From Isoetes taiwanensis (taxonomy: Eukaryota; Streptophyta; Lycopodiopsida; Isoetales; Isoetaceae): a DNA stretch of 64,000 bases. Position numbers and translations under genes: made by a program. Positions 1 to 9,407 of this stretch are shown piece by piece. Location of the stretch: positions 126,001 to 190,000 of the forward strand of contig JAJEKV010000311.1 of NCBI GenBank assembly GCA_021234155.1, given 5' to 3'. How positions within the stretch are numbered: position 1 is the stretch's first letter; each line of letters starts with the position of its first letter. A model generated the notes under the pieces. That model saw only the letters and a list, made by a program, of their open reading frames with translations, ran no database searches and was not told the DNA's origin.

Positions 1-2090
1 CCTTCACACTTCTTTATAAGAAAGAGTAAATACAAAAAAAACAAGGTGCTGTGCACGGAGGGTTGCTCTTCATGGCCGGAGGGTGAAGTGGCTTAAATCA
101 TAGTTCAAAGTCATGTTTTGACAATCAATTCAAATTGCTACTTCAAGGCAATCGTAGGAATTGTGAATTGTTTTGCATGCCAATTTTGTTCAGGGTATGA
201 AGGAAGAACTCGATATTAAAATTGCTAAGAATTTAATAGCATGAAATACATGGAAGTTGCAAGCAAAGTAAAGCTGCATAGAAATGCGAAGGCATGTCCT
301 TTGTTGCTCAATAGTTATGGGTCGTGTTTTGAGCCTAGGCTCGGTTGAAGACAAATGATTTGGAGTCCGTGGTTGAGCTCAAACATGCATTTACCCCGGC
401 TCTTCAGTACGCTTTGGCGCAATGATCGAGGATCTATCTTCACTGTAGCTAATGCGCCTCCTAATGGGTAACCGAGAAATTTGTCAAGCAATGCTCCTAC
501 CATTGTGACATGTAGCGTCTTGGATGCAGTATAGATGTCGGTCGAACATTGTTAACTCTTCCTTCATGTCGTCGTTCCTGCACGTGTCGTAGAGACTGTC
601 CGACACTATCTTGTTGCAAGCATTGCACGTCTTCACGACCTTGTTGTCGCCAGTTATATTCAATCTTGATGTTCCTGAGACCTGCATATCCAAAAATGTT
701 TGATTAGTGGAAACCTATATAAAAGAAGGTGACAAGCGAGGACAATTTTGACTTAGTTTTAGGAGCAGAAGATATGCTTTGGTATTTGTATAGTCGAGTG
801 GCTATGCACGCATAAGCACTCGACTATACAAATTTTTTTATTGTTCAAACCCTATGTGCACATAGGTTCAGTATGAATTTTATAATTACGAAGCTATGCA
901 CACATCGACTAGGGACTATATGTGCATAGCATTTTGGCTTCACAAAAAATTTGTTAATAAATCTATCTTTAAACTAGGCATCTAGGCATTGAAAACGGGG
1001 TTAAAAGCCATAAAAACCAATATGTTAAACATTAAAAAAAAATTGTAGATTTGCAAATAAAATTGAGATATACAAACATTTGGCGGCCGATTACCAATTT
1101 CCACAAAAACCTGAATGGGGCACACAACCACGTTATAAGAAATAGTCGAAGATGGAAGGGCCAGAAAAAGCAAGCCGATTTGAGGTGGCCCAAAATACAA
1201 GCAAGCAAACTCTAAATAGCAGATAAATTCATTTGACATATGCAATTGAGGTTTCTTCCTTCGGTTGTTCAAACTGAAAGGCTGCACTCACAGGGTCGGA
1301 GCAGCGATACATGCTGAGCAGATGCAGCGACTGTAGAAAACGACGTCGTTGGTTGCTGCGACCAATTTTTCATAAAATGGTTCAGACAATGTTGTTTCTG
1401 CACCATTGATTTGTGCAAGAGTTGCACCATTGATTTGTGCAAGAGTTTTTAAGGAAGAAATACACTGACCTTGGATATGGAAGATTCTTATCTTCCATAA
1501 TCTAAGGGTCAGGAATTAACAATAGAAACAATCACGATAAAGAAAGCCATTTGAGATGAAACTGGGAATGTTTCATTCTAGAGTTAATAATCATTAGATC
1601 TTTAGTTAATTGTTTAGCAAATAAACCCTTTTTTTTTTTTTTTTAACTTCATATTATTGGCAACGTATGGAATGCCATTGGGGATAAAATTCAGAAGAAA
1701 CACTTTGGAATGGGAAAGGGGGGGAGTTCTAGGTATCCATGCCTTCAATGCCTGCCCAAAAAGGGTGCTTGGAGATAATGCATGGCCAACAATAGGCAAT
1801 TTGAAAGCTCATATGTTATGTAGCAAATTTGACTAAAATTGTGGATCTAATAATATAAAGGCATTCTGCATGCTTCGGAAGGGTAACTTGGAAGCTCATA
1901 TCCCATCTTTTATTGATTGGAGAAAGGTAGTCTCCTTCTATATGAAGGTTTGTACACTTTAGCTAAATGTGCTTATAATAAGACAACCCATTTTGCCTTA
2001 TTTTGGCCACCTTGTAGGTACCCAAAGCAGGCTTTGGCCTCTCAAAGGACATTTTCTGCATGGATAAAATGGGTGCTTTTGTGCCCCATG
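1..2090. other. No supported gene; one weak exon-like block
   Basis: I see no gene here that I can name. The only coding-like block is on the minus strand at about 683-484. It follows a plausible acceptor (ATATGCAG) and encodes about 66 residues with a CxxC pair (CNACNKIV) and further Cys/His; a possible GT donor follows at about 488. It could be an exon of a zinc-binding or OB-fold protein, but I cannot identify the family and no neighbouring exon is convincing. The rest is AT-rich sequence with a poly(T) run at 1628-1644 and the palindrome cluster listed separately. Confidence 0.3.
785..931. repeat. Cluster of three perfect or near-perfect palindromes
   Basis: Three inverted repeats follow one another. 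The first is a 16-bp perfect stem, TTTGTATAGTCGAGTG at 785-800 with its complement at 817-832; its loop is itself palindromic (TATGC-AC-GCATA). The second is the perfect palindrome CCTATGTGCACATAGG near 850-865. The third is GCTATGCACACAT near 892-904, pairing with ATGTGCATAGC at about 920-930. All share alternating TATGCAC/GTGCATA cores. Nothing coding overlaps them. They may be the remains of a foldback element. Confidence 0.6.
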
Positions 2091-2092
2091 TG

Positions 2093-2622
2093 CTACCTCA
2101 TGTCATTGCTTTCACTTGCTTCAATTGACACTATAGAATCTGTAGCGCCTGTAGCAAATAAGACATTGTAAGGATGGAAGGATAAACATCTGACTGAACC
2201 AATCCTTTGGCCTAAAAAGCTGTTGTGGTAGCGAATCATGCTCAGCTGCTCGCCACTTGTGTTGAATACTTTGATGTACTGCTTTGCAGACCCATTTGCA
2301 ATGACTAGTGCATGTTGATGAACTGCAAATGCTGTCAGATTACCTTTATGAGCATCTATACTCAGAAAACGGTCACCACAATTTCTCACATCAAAGAACT
2401 TGATGTGACCAGCATGAGATGCTGATATATCCTGCAATATAATGAGCAGCAATGCAATCACATCAATCTTTATAAAAGTGTCCTCACAAGAAATATTCCT
2501 TATTAAAAAGTAATTTCACTTACCTTTCCCATATCTATTCCAGGATGAAAATCACTACCAACTACCCTGTGAGCATGGGGCCTCATTCCATCTGCATTAA
2601 ATCTTGTCTTTTCTTGCTCAGC
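2093..2622 (-). pseudogene. RAPTOR C-terminal WD40 fragment (two exons)
   Basis: Two exons encode the C-terminal end of the TORC1 scaffold RAPTOR, which recruits substrates to TOR kinase. The first, 2622-2524 (33 codons, phase 0), follows TGCAG, ends GGAAAG|gtaag, and contains RPHAHRVVGSDFHPGIDMGK. The second, 2431-2093, follows ATTGCAG and runs to a TAG stop. It contains the WD-repeat text [32 protein letters not shown] and [12 protein letters not shown], which matches what I know of plant RAPTOR C-termini. The ~1100 N-terminal residues (caspase-like and HEAT regions) are absent. Upstream the frame continues into an unrelated membrane-protein fragment. Introns are kept, so this arose by DNA-level duplication, not retroposition. 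A functional short or chimeric product is possible but unproven. Confidence 0.75.
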
Positions 2623-2691
2623 CTGCACTTGTAACAACCCACATAACTAAATTATGAGCAAGACTTGCTGAGCATGGCGTAGAACAATTAC

Positions 2692-4772
2692 CTGTTCAAG
2701 CTGCTTCCTAGTAGATTCTAACAGTCGGTGTGCTTCTAATAATCCATCCTCCAAACACTTCGTTTTCTCAGGGCGTAGAAAGTTCACCAGAAACTGCATC
2801 CAGCCCCAATCAGGTACATATTCAGCTGGATAATCAGCCACCTGAGCTGCATGGATAATGACAAAATATATTTAGGAAAGGTCGTTGAGATGTCCTCACA
2901 ATATAAGTGCAGAGATAGCAGCATATAAGGCCATAAAAAACAGAGGCATCGCCATTAGAATTATTAGGAAAACTTTTAAGGCTCGTCCTTCAAAATTAAG
3001 AACAAAATAAAAGAACAATACAGTTAAAATGTTATTTCCTTGCCTAGCAGATGTGGTTTCTGTTTAGCACTATTAGACTGCTTATCATACATATTTACGA
3101 TCTTACTTTTGATTCTAGACTACTTTTATATAATCATTAGAGACAGAAGCATTGTTTTGAAACACCTCTAGCATTAACTAACATGATAACTTACAATTGT
3201 TAAAAATACTTTTTACAAGTGAGCATCACTTTGCATAATGTGTACTCTCCCCTCACAGTTTTTTTCAGTTTTAACCCTTGAAAGGCAAGTTAATTGCAGC
3301 TCTAAAGCAGGAGAACAGATATTTAACTGTAAGGAGAAACTGTGGGCATCAGGTCAATAGCTGAACATCATGGGCAAAGTCTTATAAAGGCTGACCCAAC
3401 TCAAGCCTGTAAGCATTACGTTTTATCATATGTAGAAGTCAAAGCAAAAGAAAAACCTAATCCTCAGATCTCAGCATCTCGAAGTAGGCAGTCTTTAAAC
3501 AACAACAGAATTAGTAAATCAGAAGAGGAAATGCCAGCTTGACAGCATACCCTTGCACTAGAAGCAGGCCCCAAGTTTCAGATATCATTGTTATGTAGCT
3601 GCAGCCAGACTATAATGCATAGAGATGGATATATTATATGGCTGGTAACGGTCTACATAAGTGACTAGCGTATCATTTCTATACAGGAATGATAAACTTC
3701 TGGAGTATGCAATATGAAAGTTAACTATTATTTGCAATTATAAAAACAGATCAGGGAGACTAAGCAACAGCACAAAGACATGGAAAATAATAAACCACAA
3801 TAGAATGAAATTGCAGTAAATAATGGTTTTTGAACATTTTAGAATGATTACTTGCCATAGAGTTTGTCCTGTTGAAGAAGATGATAAACTTTATCGGGAT
3901 TATCTGCATATGGCATGTAATAAGTCTGAGCCCATGGGTGAGGATGCTTGGGAACACGAAATCTGGTGCGGGCACACCATGGTCTTGCAGATGGTAAGAT
4001 TGTGCCAGCAAATGTCAAGACGCGAAGCAACCTTCCAACTCCCATAGTAAACATGTACCTTGCCCCCAAACCAAGACCTGGAGCTTTGATGCATCCAAAC
4101 AGCACAGAAAAAGCCAACATAATAAAGAGCATCAAGTAATGGTGCAATCCTATCAAGGGTGCACGAAGGAAGTTAAGCAATGCATTTGGTAGCTTCGTTC
4201 AACGAAAGGAAAATCCAATCGTCTGTGTCGGGAAGAGGATGGGCTGACACGCCATTAAAGCAGGCATACCATGTTAAATTTTAATTCTTATGATGTTACT
4301 ACCCATTACACATTTTTCTTAGCATTCGATCTACTTGTTATCCATTCATTATCGAACTGCATTTTCCTAACATTGACTCTAAACATTTTTAACCAGCATT
4401 TGTAAGATCAGCTTCCCAATCCATCAATATTCAAAGATCATGCATTCTAAACAAGAGCCCAAGTACGGGACAATGTAAAAGCATACCAATGCCAGTCAAG
4501 TCCAAGGACAGAGGTGACAAACTGAACAGCAATGGCTTCCACAACCGGGCTACTCAGCATAAATACAAGAGAACCCGAAACAAGAGCACGCCGCGAAGCT
4601 CTCAGAGACCAATAGGGATAAAATGGAGCCACGAAGGCTGCCGCAGAATCGCAAATAATCCCCATAGAAGGGGCTGCAAAGTAGAGTGCAACGATGGAGA
4701 AATTACTCTAAGATAATCTACTGCAATGTAACATAGTGCAGCCACACCGAGTAATCCCTTGTATCCTGCCAT
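2692..4772 (-). pseudogene. PAP2_C / sphingomyelin-synthase-like membrane protein, truncated and frame-broken
   Basis: Exon-like blocks at 4772-4487 (starting MAGYKGLLGVAALCYIAVDY), about 4240-3856 and 2846-2692 encode hydrophobic segments plus FLRAPLIGLHHYLMLF, KAPGLGLGARYMFTMGVGRL and PSARPWCARTRFRVP. I recognise these, tentatively, from plant multi-pass proteins annotated as sphingomyelin-synthetase/PAP2_C-like. The frame breaks near 4655 and near 4190 (between LSLNE and KLPNALLNF), and probably by one base at the first donor. The last block ends in DWGWMQFLVNFLRP and then unfamiliar helical sequence; the C-terminal His/Asp catalytic part expected of the family is missing. The intron between 3856 and 2846 reads only as a GC-AG intron (CTATG|gcaagt ... 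gcag), which keeps phase. After 2692 (QLEQ|gtaatt, phase 0) the next exon downstream is RAPTOR-derived. Confidence 0.5.
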
Positions 4773-5919
4773 ATGTTCTAAGTAAGTTTAAGCGTTTTTG
4801 GGGCTGGAAGGGTCAAATGGAAGAAGAAGGAAACCCATCTGAAAAACACAGAAAGACATAGAAGCATCATGCCATACCTGAAGCACTAGAACCTAGTCCA
4901 TACCCAAAGCACTCGAGCATCGACACCAAGCTTGGCCAAAGAACGAATCAAGACTGAGGAGATGACCAGAGCATTCTGAGCGTGACCGGTTTTTAGCGAT
5001 CATCAAGATATGCTAGGTATATGCCAGCATATACTTGAATATGCCCACATACCCACATAAACGAGGGTTTGCCCCCCTAGGGGCAACCCAAAAATCTATG
5101 ATACACCAAAAGGTAGCACATAAAATATTATGATGTCAATATATAGAACTTTCGACTTTGTATATACATAAGGTGACCGTTTATCATCTTGTTTGAAATT
5201 TTAAGCAGGCTTATTGCCTAAAGCAATTCTAGCATTTCAAGGCCTATCGACATGTTAGATAGATGTTGAGCTTTTCCTCATGCCTTTCACATCATCGTAC
5301 TTTTCGGTCCATATTTTCTCCTCTCATTTTTTTTTAATATGTCCCCTTCACCTCTTTCTTCCCATTTAACCTACTCTTTGCCCCAAGCCTGCCCTATTGC
5401 ACAATACTTTATCCTAAACCACACTAAAACGTACCTTCTTTGCATACCTACAATTCATATTTGTTGTACAGACTCAACACTTCTTATTTATTATATCTAG
5501 TTAAGCAACATAACCATGTAACACAAACAAACTACTTAATTGTCATTAATACAATTTCAAACAATAAGAAATAATCCTTCTAACACTCTATGCAAACTCC
5601 TCTCAACATTTAAACAAACCCTGAACATTGGATCTCCATAAAACCCTTAAAATGTGAAACCCTAAACCGACTACACAATCCAACCCACCCCATCCCCAAG
5701 CCTGCGTTACCACTAGTTTTTTTTTTTCGTTTACGCAAAATGTCTGTTTCGCTTACGCGAAAAGTGTTTTGTGTAAGCAAAATTGAAGTTTCGCTTACGC
5801 GAATTTTTTTTTTCTGGCCAACAAGGAAAAAATACGGGAAATACAGTTTTTTCACTCCAAAATAGGTATTTTTCTCTATAAGTCCAGAAGTTTTATTTCG
5901 TACGTACATAACCTATCCC
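4773..5919. other. No gene seen; short (TTCGCTTACGCGAA)-type repeats
   Basis: There is no coding region I can support. Around 5718-5806 a motif of the form TTTCGCTTACGCGAA recurs three to four times, with a short inverted component (TTCGC...GCGAA). The remainder is AT-rich. Confidence 0.4.
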
Positions 5920-5989
5920 TGTGTGCAAGTGGTTCTGGCAGGCTTGGCAAGTGCCCTGCCTCGAATGGATTTGCTTCTCCTTTTGCAGC

Positions 5990-6675
5990 AGTCAACGACT
6001 CCCTTGGAGAGCCTTCGACAGATTTACAAGCCCCTGCCTGGGCTCAAGAGATTATGAAATTGGCCACCGACAAAGCGGATCAGTTGAGCTCTTTAGAGGC
6101 AAGAATCATGGCTCAACTGTAGTCCCAGCCCAAGGCAGAAGATTTGACGGTCCTAGAATCCAAGATTGCAGCTTTGCAAGATAGACCATAAAAGCAAGAA
6201 ATCTAGAACGTTGATGCTCAAGTATCCGAGCAATATCAAGCTATGGGACAGTCTCAATGGCATTGAGGATGTCCTTTCTAATTTGGAGAGCCATCTTTGA
6301 TTGTCCAAAGCCTTGGATCCAGTCACCAAGGTGAAGATTGATAAAGGTATGTCTGTCATTTCTAAACAAAAGAATTTAATTTGGATAAGAGACATGGAGG
6401 GATCGGCAGTTGCAGAATGTGATGAATTTAGTGATCTTAATCCATCAAATGGTGATAAGAAGCTTAGGGAAGCTAGAAGGATGGCCATGGAGTTGAAAGG
6501 TTATTCTCAGAATAAAAGATTTGGTGCCAAGAAGCAACTCAATTGTTTTATTTGCCAGAGCCCTGAGCACTTGGCAGCCTCTTGTCCGGCCAAGAACTTG
6601 TTTTCCATGGCCCCTCAGCAGCTCCGCCTTCCAAATGCAGCTAATGTAAATGCACTATCTTATAAGCCTACGTAA
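5990..6675 (+). pseudogene. Decayed retroelement gag with CCHC zinc knuckle
   Basis: The clear part is 6301-6675, which ends with a nucleocapsid zinc knuckle, CFICQSPEHLAASC (CX2CX4HX4C). It is preceded by basic and charged sequence (EARRMAMELKGYSQNKRF) and followed by a short tail and a stop. Upstream, from about 6040, the same direction encodes helical, coiled-coil-like text (ATDKADQLSSLEARIMAQL, then VLESKIAALQDR) interrupted by several stops. This is typical of a gag polyprotein from an LTR retroelement, probably Ty3/gypsy-like because of the single knuckle and coiled coil. No protease, RT or LTR was recognised nearby, so it is an isolated remnant. Confidence 0.6.
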
Positions 6676-7290
6676 TGTTTTGGACATTTTGTGGCTGTTG
6701 GTACTGTCGTGGTCCTTTGTATTTGTGATGAATTTGAATTTTGATATTTGCTAATGCATTTTTTTTTTTTTAAACTAGCATAATTGTTCTGTCTTGTTGT
6801 TTGTCTGATAGCTCACTAATTGTTAATAATTGTGCTGCTCTTTAATTCCTATCCAAAGAAACGTATTTGGAATTGCTTACAGGACTCCTCATATTCTGAT
6901 ATGGAAGGAATGTTTGTTCTACTAAAGTTTGTAAGCTCAGGAGACCAGCATAAAATCTTTTGATACGCATCTTCTTATATTTTGGTCATGTAAGAACTCA
7001 AGAATAGGAAAGTCTCCATCATTCCCTACAGAGATGGAGAATGTTATTACTAAAATGATTTTAAAAACGTAAATGAAAGCTATATATAGATTCAGGATGA
7101 ACTTTCATATGCTGTATATTTCTGGTTTTTAATATCCAGATGGTCTTACGACATGATTTTGAGCAGCTTCAAAATCAAATCCTCAAGTTGGAGTATTTAT
7201 ATGTTTATCTCAAAAAACATTCAATGTGGATGAACGTCTGATGCACCGCTTGATAACATTAAGTCAGTGGAATGATAAAGCTTCCAAGTC
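6676..7290. other. No gene seen
   Basis: AT-rich sequence between the gag remnant and the left end of the inverted element pair. I see no open coding block, splice chain or repeat worth naming. Confidence 0.4.
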
Positions 7291-7440
7291 GTATTTAATT
7301 AAAGTGGGACAAATCTTGAATTTTGGGACTCGGACTGAAAATGGGACTCATATTGACATCAAAATTTCACATCATATAACAAGGACTGGTTCATAATATT
7401 TTCTTACAGAATTTTCAAATAAATAGTTGAGAAAGTTGAG

Positions 7441-7616
7441 CGAGGTGAGATCGAAGGGGGGAGGGGAAGGGGAAGACGGGAGGAGAAAAGGGGGGAAGAA
7501 AGGGAAGAGGGCAAGGGGGGAGAAGAAGGGGAAAGGGGAAGGGGGCAAGGGGCAGGGGAGAAGAAGGGGCAAAGGGGAAAGGGAAGGGGGAAGGGGGAGG
7601 GAAAGCCAAAATAATA
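7441..7616 (+). repeat. Purine-rich (G/A) tract
   Basis: About 170 bases are almost purely G and A on the plus strand (GGGGAAGGGGAAGA-type units). The mirror pyrimidine tract in copy B is split in two (about 19380-19419 and 21616-21715) by a LINE insertion. The frames open across this tract are products of base composition, not genes. Confidence 0.8.
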
Positions 7617-7750
7617 AAGGGAACGTATCCATTCCATTGAGATTAAAAATACATATTATCAAAATATAATTAATAATTAATTTAATTAATTATAAAATAA
7701 TTTAATTAATTTAATTAAATAAATAACTAATAAAAAAAATATAAACCATT

Positions 7751-7831
7751 CTCCTCTTCTCGACTAGTGAGTCGAGAATTGGAAAACATAAATCCCCTCA
7801 TTGTTCTCTTCTCCACTAGTGAGTCGAGAAT
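7751..7831. repeat. CTCGACTAGTGAGTCGAG motifs near the element end
   Basis: The hyphenated palindrome CTCGACTAGTGAGTCGAG followed by AATTGG occurs at about 7760-7780 and again, with one arm altered (CTCCACTAGTGAGTCGAG), at about 7811-7830. The mirror sites in copy B lie near 19090, 19155 and 19210. The arms match those of the long palindrome array deeper in the element, so the motif may be a recurrent protein-binding or subterminal signal. Confidence 0.5.
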
Positions 7832-7872
7832 TGGAATAACCAATTCAAATTGCTCGATTAAGAACCGGCTCT

Positions 7873-8284
7873 GTATAGAATTAGGATGAAAAAATGTAGG
7901 ACCGCCTCCCAACGGAGTTCCGCCATAGCCTCCCGGACTTCCCCCTCCATATCCTCCACCTCCGCCATAGCAGCCTCGGGAACCTCCTCCATAGCCCGGC
8001 TCCCCCATAGCCTCCTCCGCTTGATCCTCCATAGCTAGGACCTCGCCATAGCCACCGCCTCCTCAGGTATCCCTTTCCTCCTCCATAGCCCGGCCCTCGC
8101 CATATGCCTTCGTATCCCCGTAGCCTTTGTCCTTGTCGTGGAAGAAATGCGCCGGATCGATCTTGGATCCCCATGAACCGCCGGCTTTTTCGGCACTGCC
8201 TTTGCCTTAGAATCCCTGCATTCGTGACATGCTCAAAATGCGGGCTCCGATTAGTGACATCAACATTTTCGTCGAGGCCGCCAT
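7873..8284 (-). pseudogene. Glycine-rich protein gene, copy A (broken)
   Basis: The start ATG at 8284 opens MAASTKMLMSLIGARILSMS, then the frame breaks after about 25 residues compared with copy B. Further down, Gly-Tyr repeats (GYGGG, GGGYGGG) continue in shifted frames, and the copy-B stop codon is changed (TAT ACA in place of TGT ATA G), so the last frame runs on without terminating at the expected place. It is the inverted duplicate of 18630-19047 and shares that copy's internal frame change in the Gly-rich part. It is probably non-functional. Confidence 0.65.
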
Positions 8285-9240
8285 AGCTAGACCTCTGTAA
8301 GGTACGTTCTTGAAACAGAGCAGAATGATTTTTCTCGATTCTGGCTCGATTAGGAATGCTCGATTAAGAACCGGATCCACATGACTGCCGGATTCAAGGA
8401 TAGACTGTCGGATCCACATGCATCACTTCAAGGAAGTCGGCCTGAAGAATCGGCTTTGCCCATTCTTATAATAGAGCTGCAAGATCCAACAGGAAAGATC
8501 CAACACTCCGGGAGATACATATGAGCGGAATAAAAAAAAGCCATCCTCATCTTATCCATCCATGTAATGTTTTTTTGCCATATCTAGCATGATGCAGCCG
8601 GCCTGGTTTCGCCATAGCCTGAAGAACGCCATAGCCGATGATGGTATCCACGATGGCAGGACTCCGGAGGAGCTTTTGACTCGTTAGCATTGGTCTCGCA
8701 GTCTCGGATTCCAAGACACAGAATAGAAATGCTGCTCTGGTTTTCTTGATGATTTAAGCTGCTCTGGTTTGCTGGATTTGTGAACACAGACAATGTAAGA
8801 ACATGCCCTTCGTGGAGCAAACGATGGATCCTCTGGCTTGAACGGGCAAATCGGCCAAGCTGAAATTGATTAGCAAGCCGGTGGGAGCTATGGCGTTGGG
8901 AGCTTCTTCCAAGCGGTACAAATGAACTTCTGTCTCAAAGGTATGTACCAAAGTTTAAAATTCAAGCATGGGCGGGAAAAAAAGGCGGGGTATTAGAAAA
9001 AACAGGGTAAAATAATACATTGAAAAAGAAAGTGTATAGGATTATATTTTGCTAATAATATAGGATTATATTTTGACGTGTCCCCAATTTCCTCTTTTTA
9101 TGTGTGTGCTACTATGTTCACACGTTAAACATTATGTTCCCATGGTGCACGTTTTCTAGGCATATATTCTTATTCTAAGGTAAAAATTTAACTTTGCGAA
9201 GATCATGATATAATTTACACCTTGTTTAACCCATCTTGAA
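8285..9240. other. Flank of the glycine-rich gene within copy A
   Basis: This mirrors 17590-18629 of copy B and includes the presumed promoter and leader of the glycine-rich gene (TTATAATAGAG near 8465-8476, reading TATTATAA on the minus strand). A coding-like stretch lies on the minus strand near 8951-8584 (LADLPVQARGSIVCS); the same words occur in copy B. I could not assign it to a family, and it lacks a consistent frame between the copies. Confidence 0.4.
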
Positions 9241-9407
9241 GGTTCAAGACACAAAAATTTTTTTTTTTGAAGGACTTGAGCCTTTATTATCCAGAGAAAG
9301 TTACAGAGTATAATGGAGACTAATAACTCAGTGGAGAGAATGTCCACCAGAGCAAAACCACCCCACTCAAATACAACATCTAAACAATATGAAGAGCAAG
9401 CAAAAAC

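Noticed and set aside
1614-2171. Short open frames on both strands left of the RAPTOR fragment
   Set aside because: No domain, and partly antisense to the RAPTOR exon.
7372-7669. Proline-rich and Gly/Lys/Glu-rich open frames on both strands
   Set aside because: They run across a pure G/A tract. Open frames there follow from base composition, with no domain and no conservation in the mirror copy.
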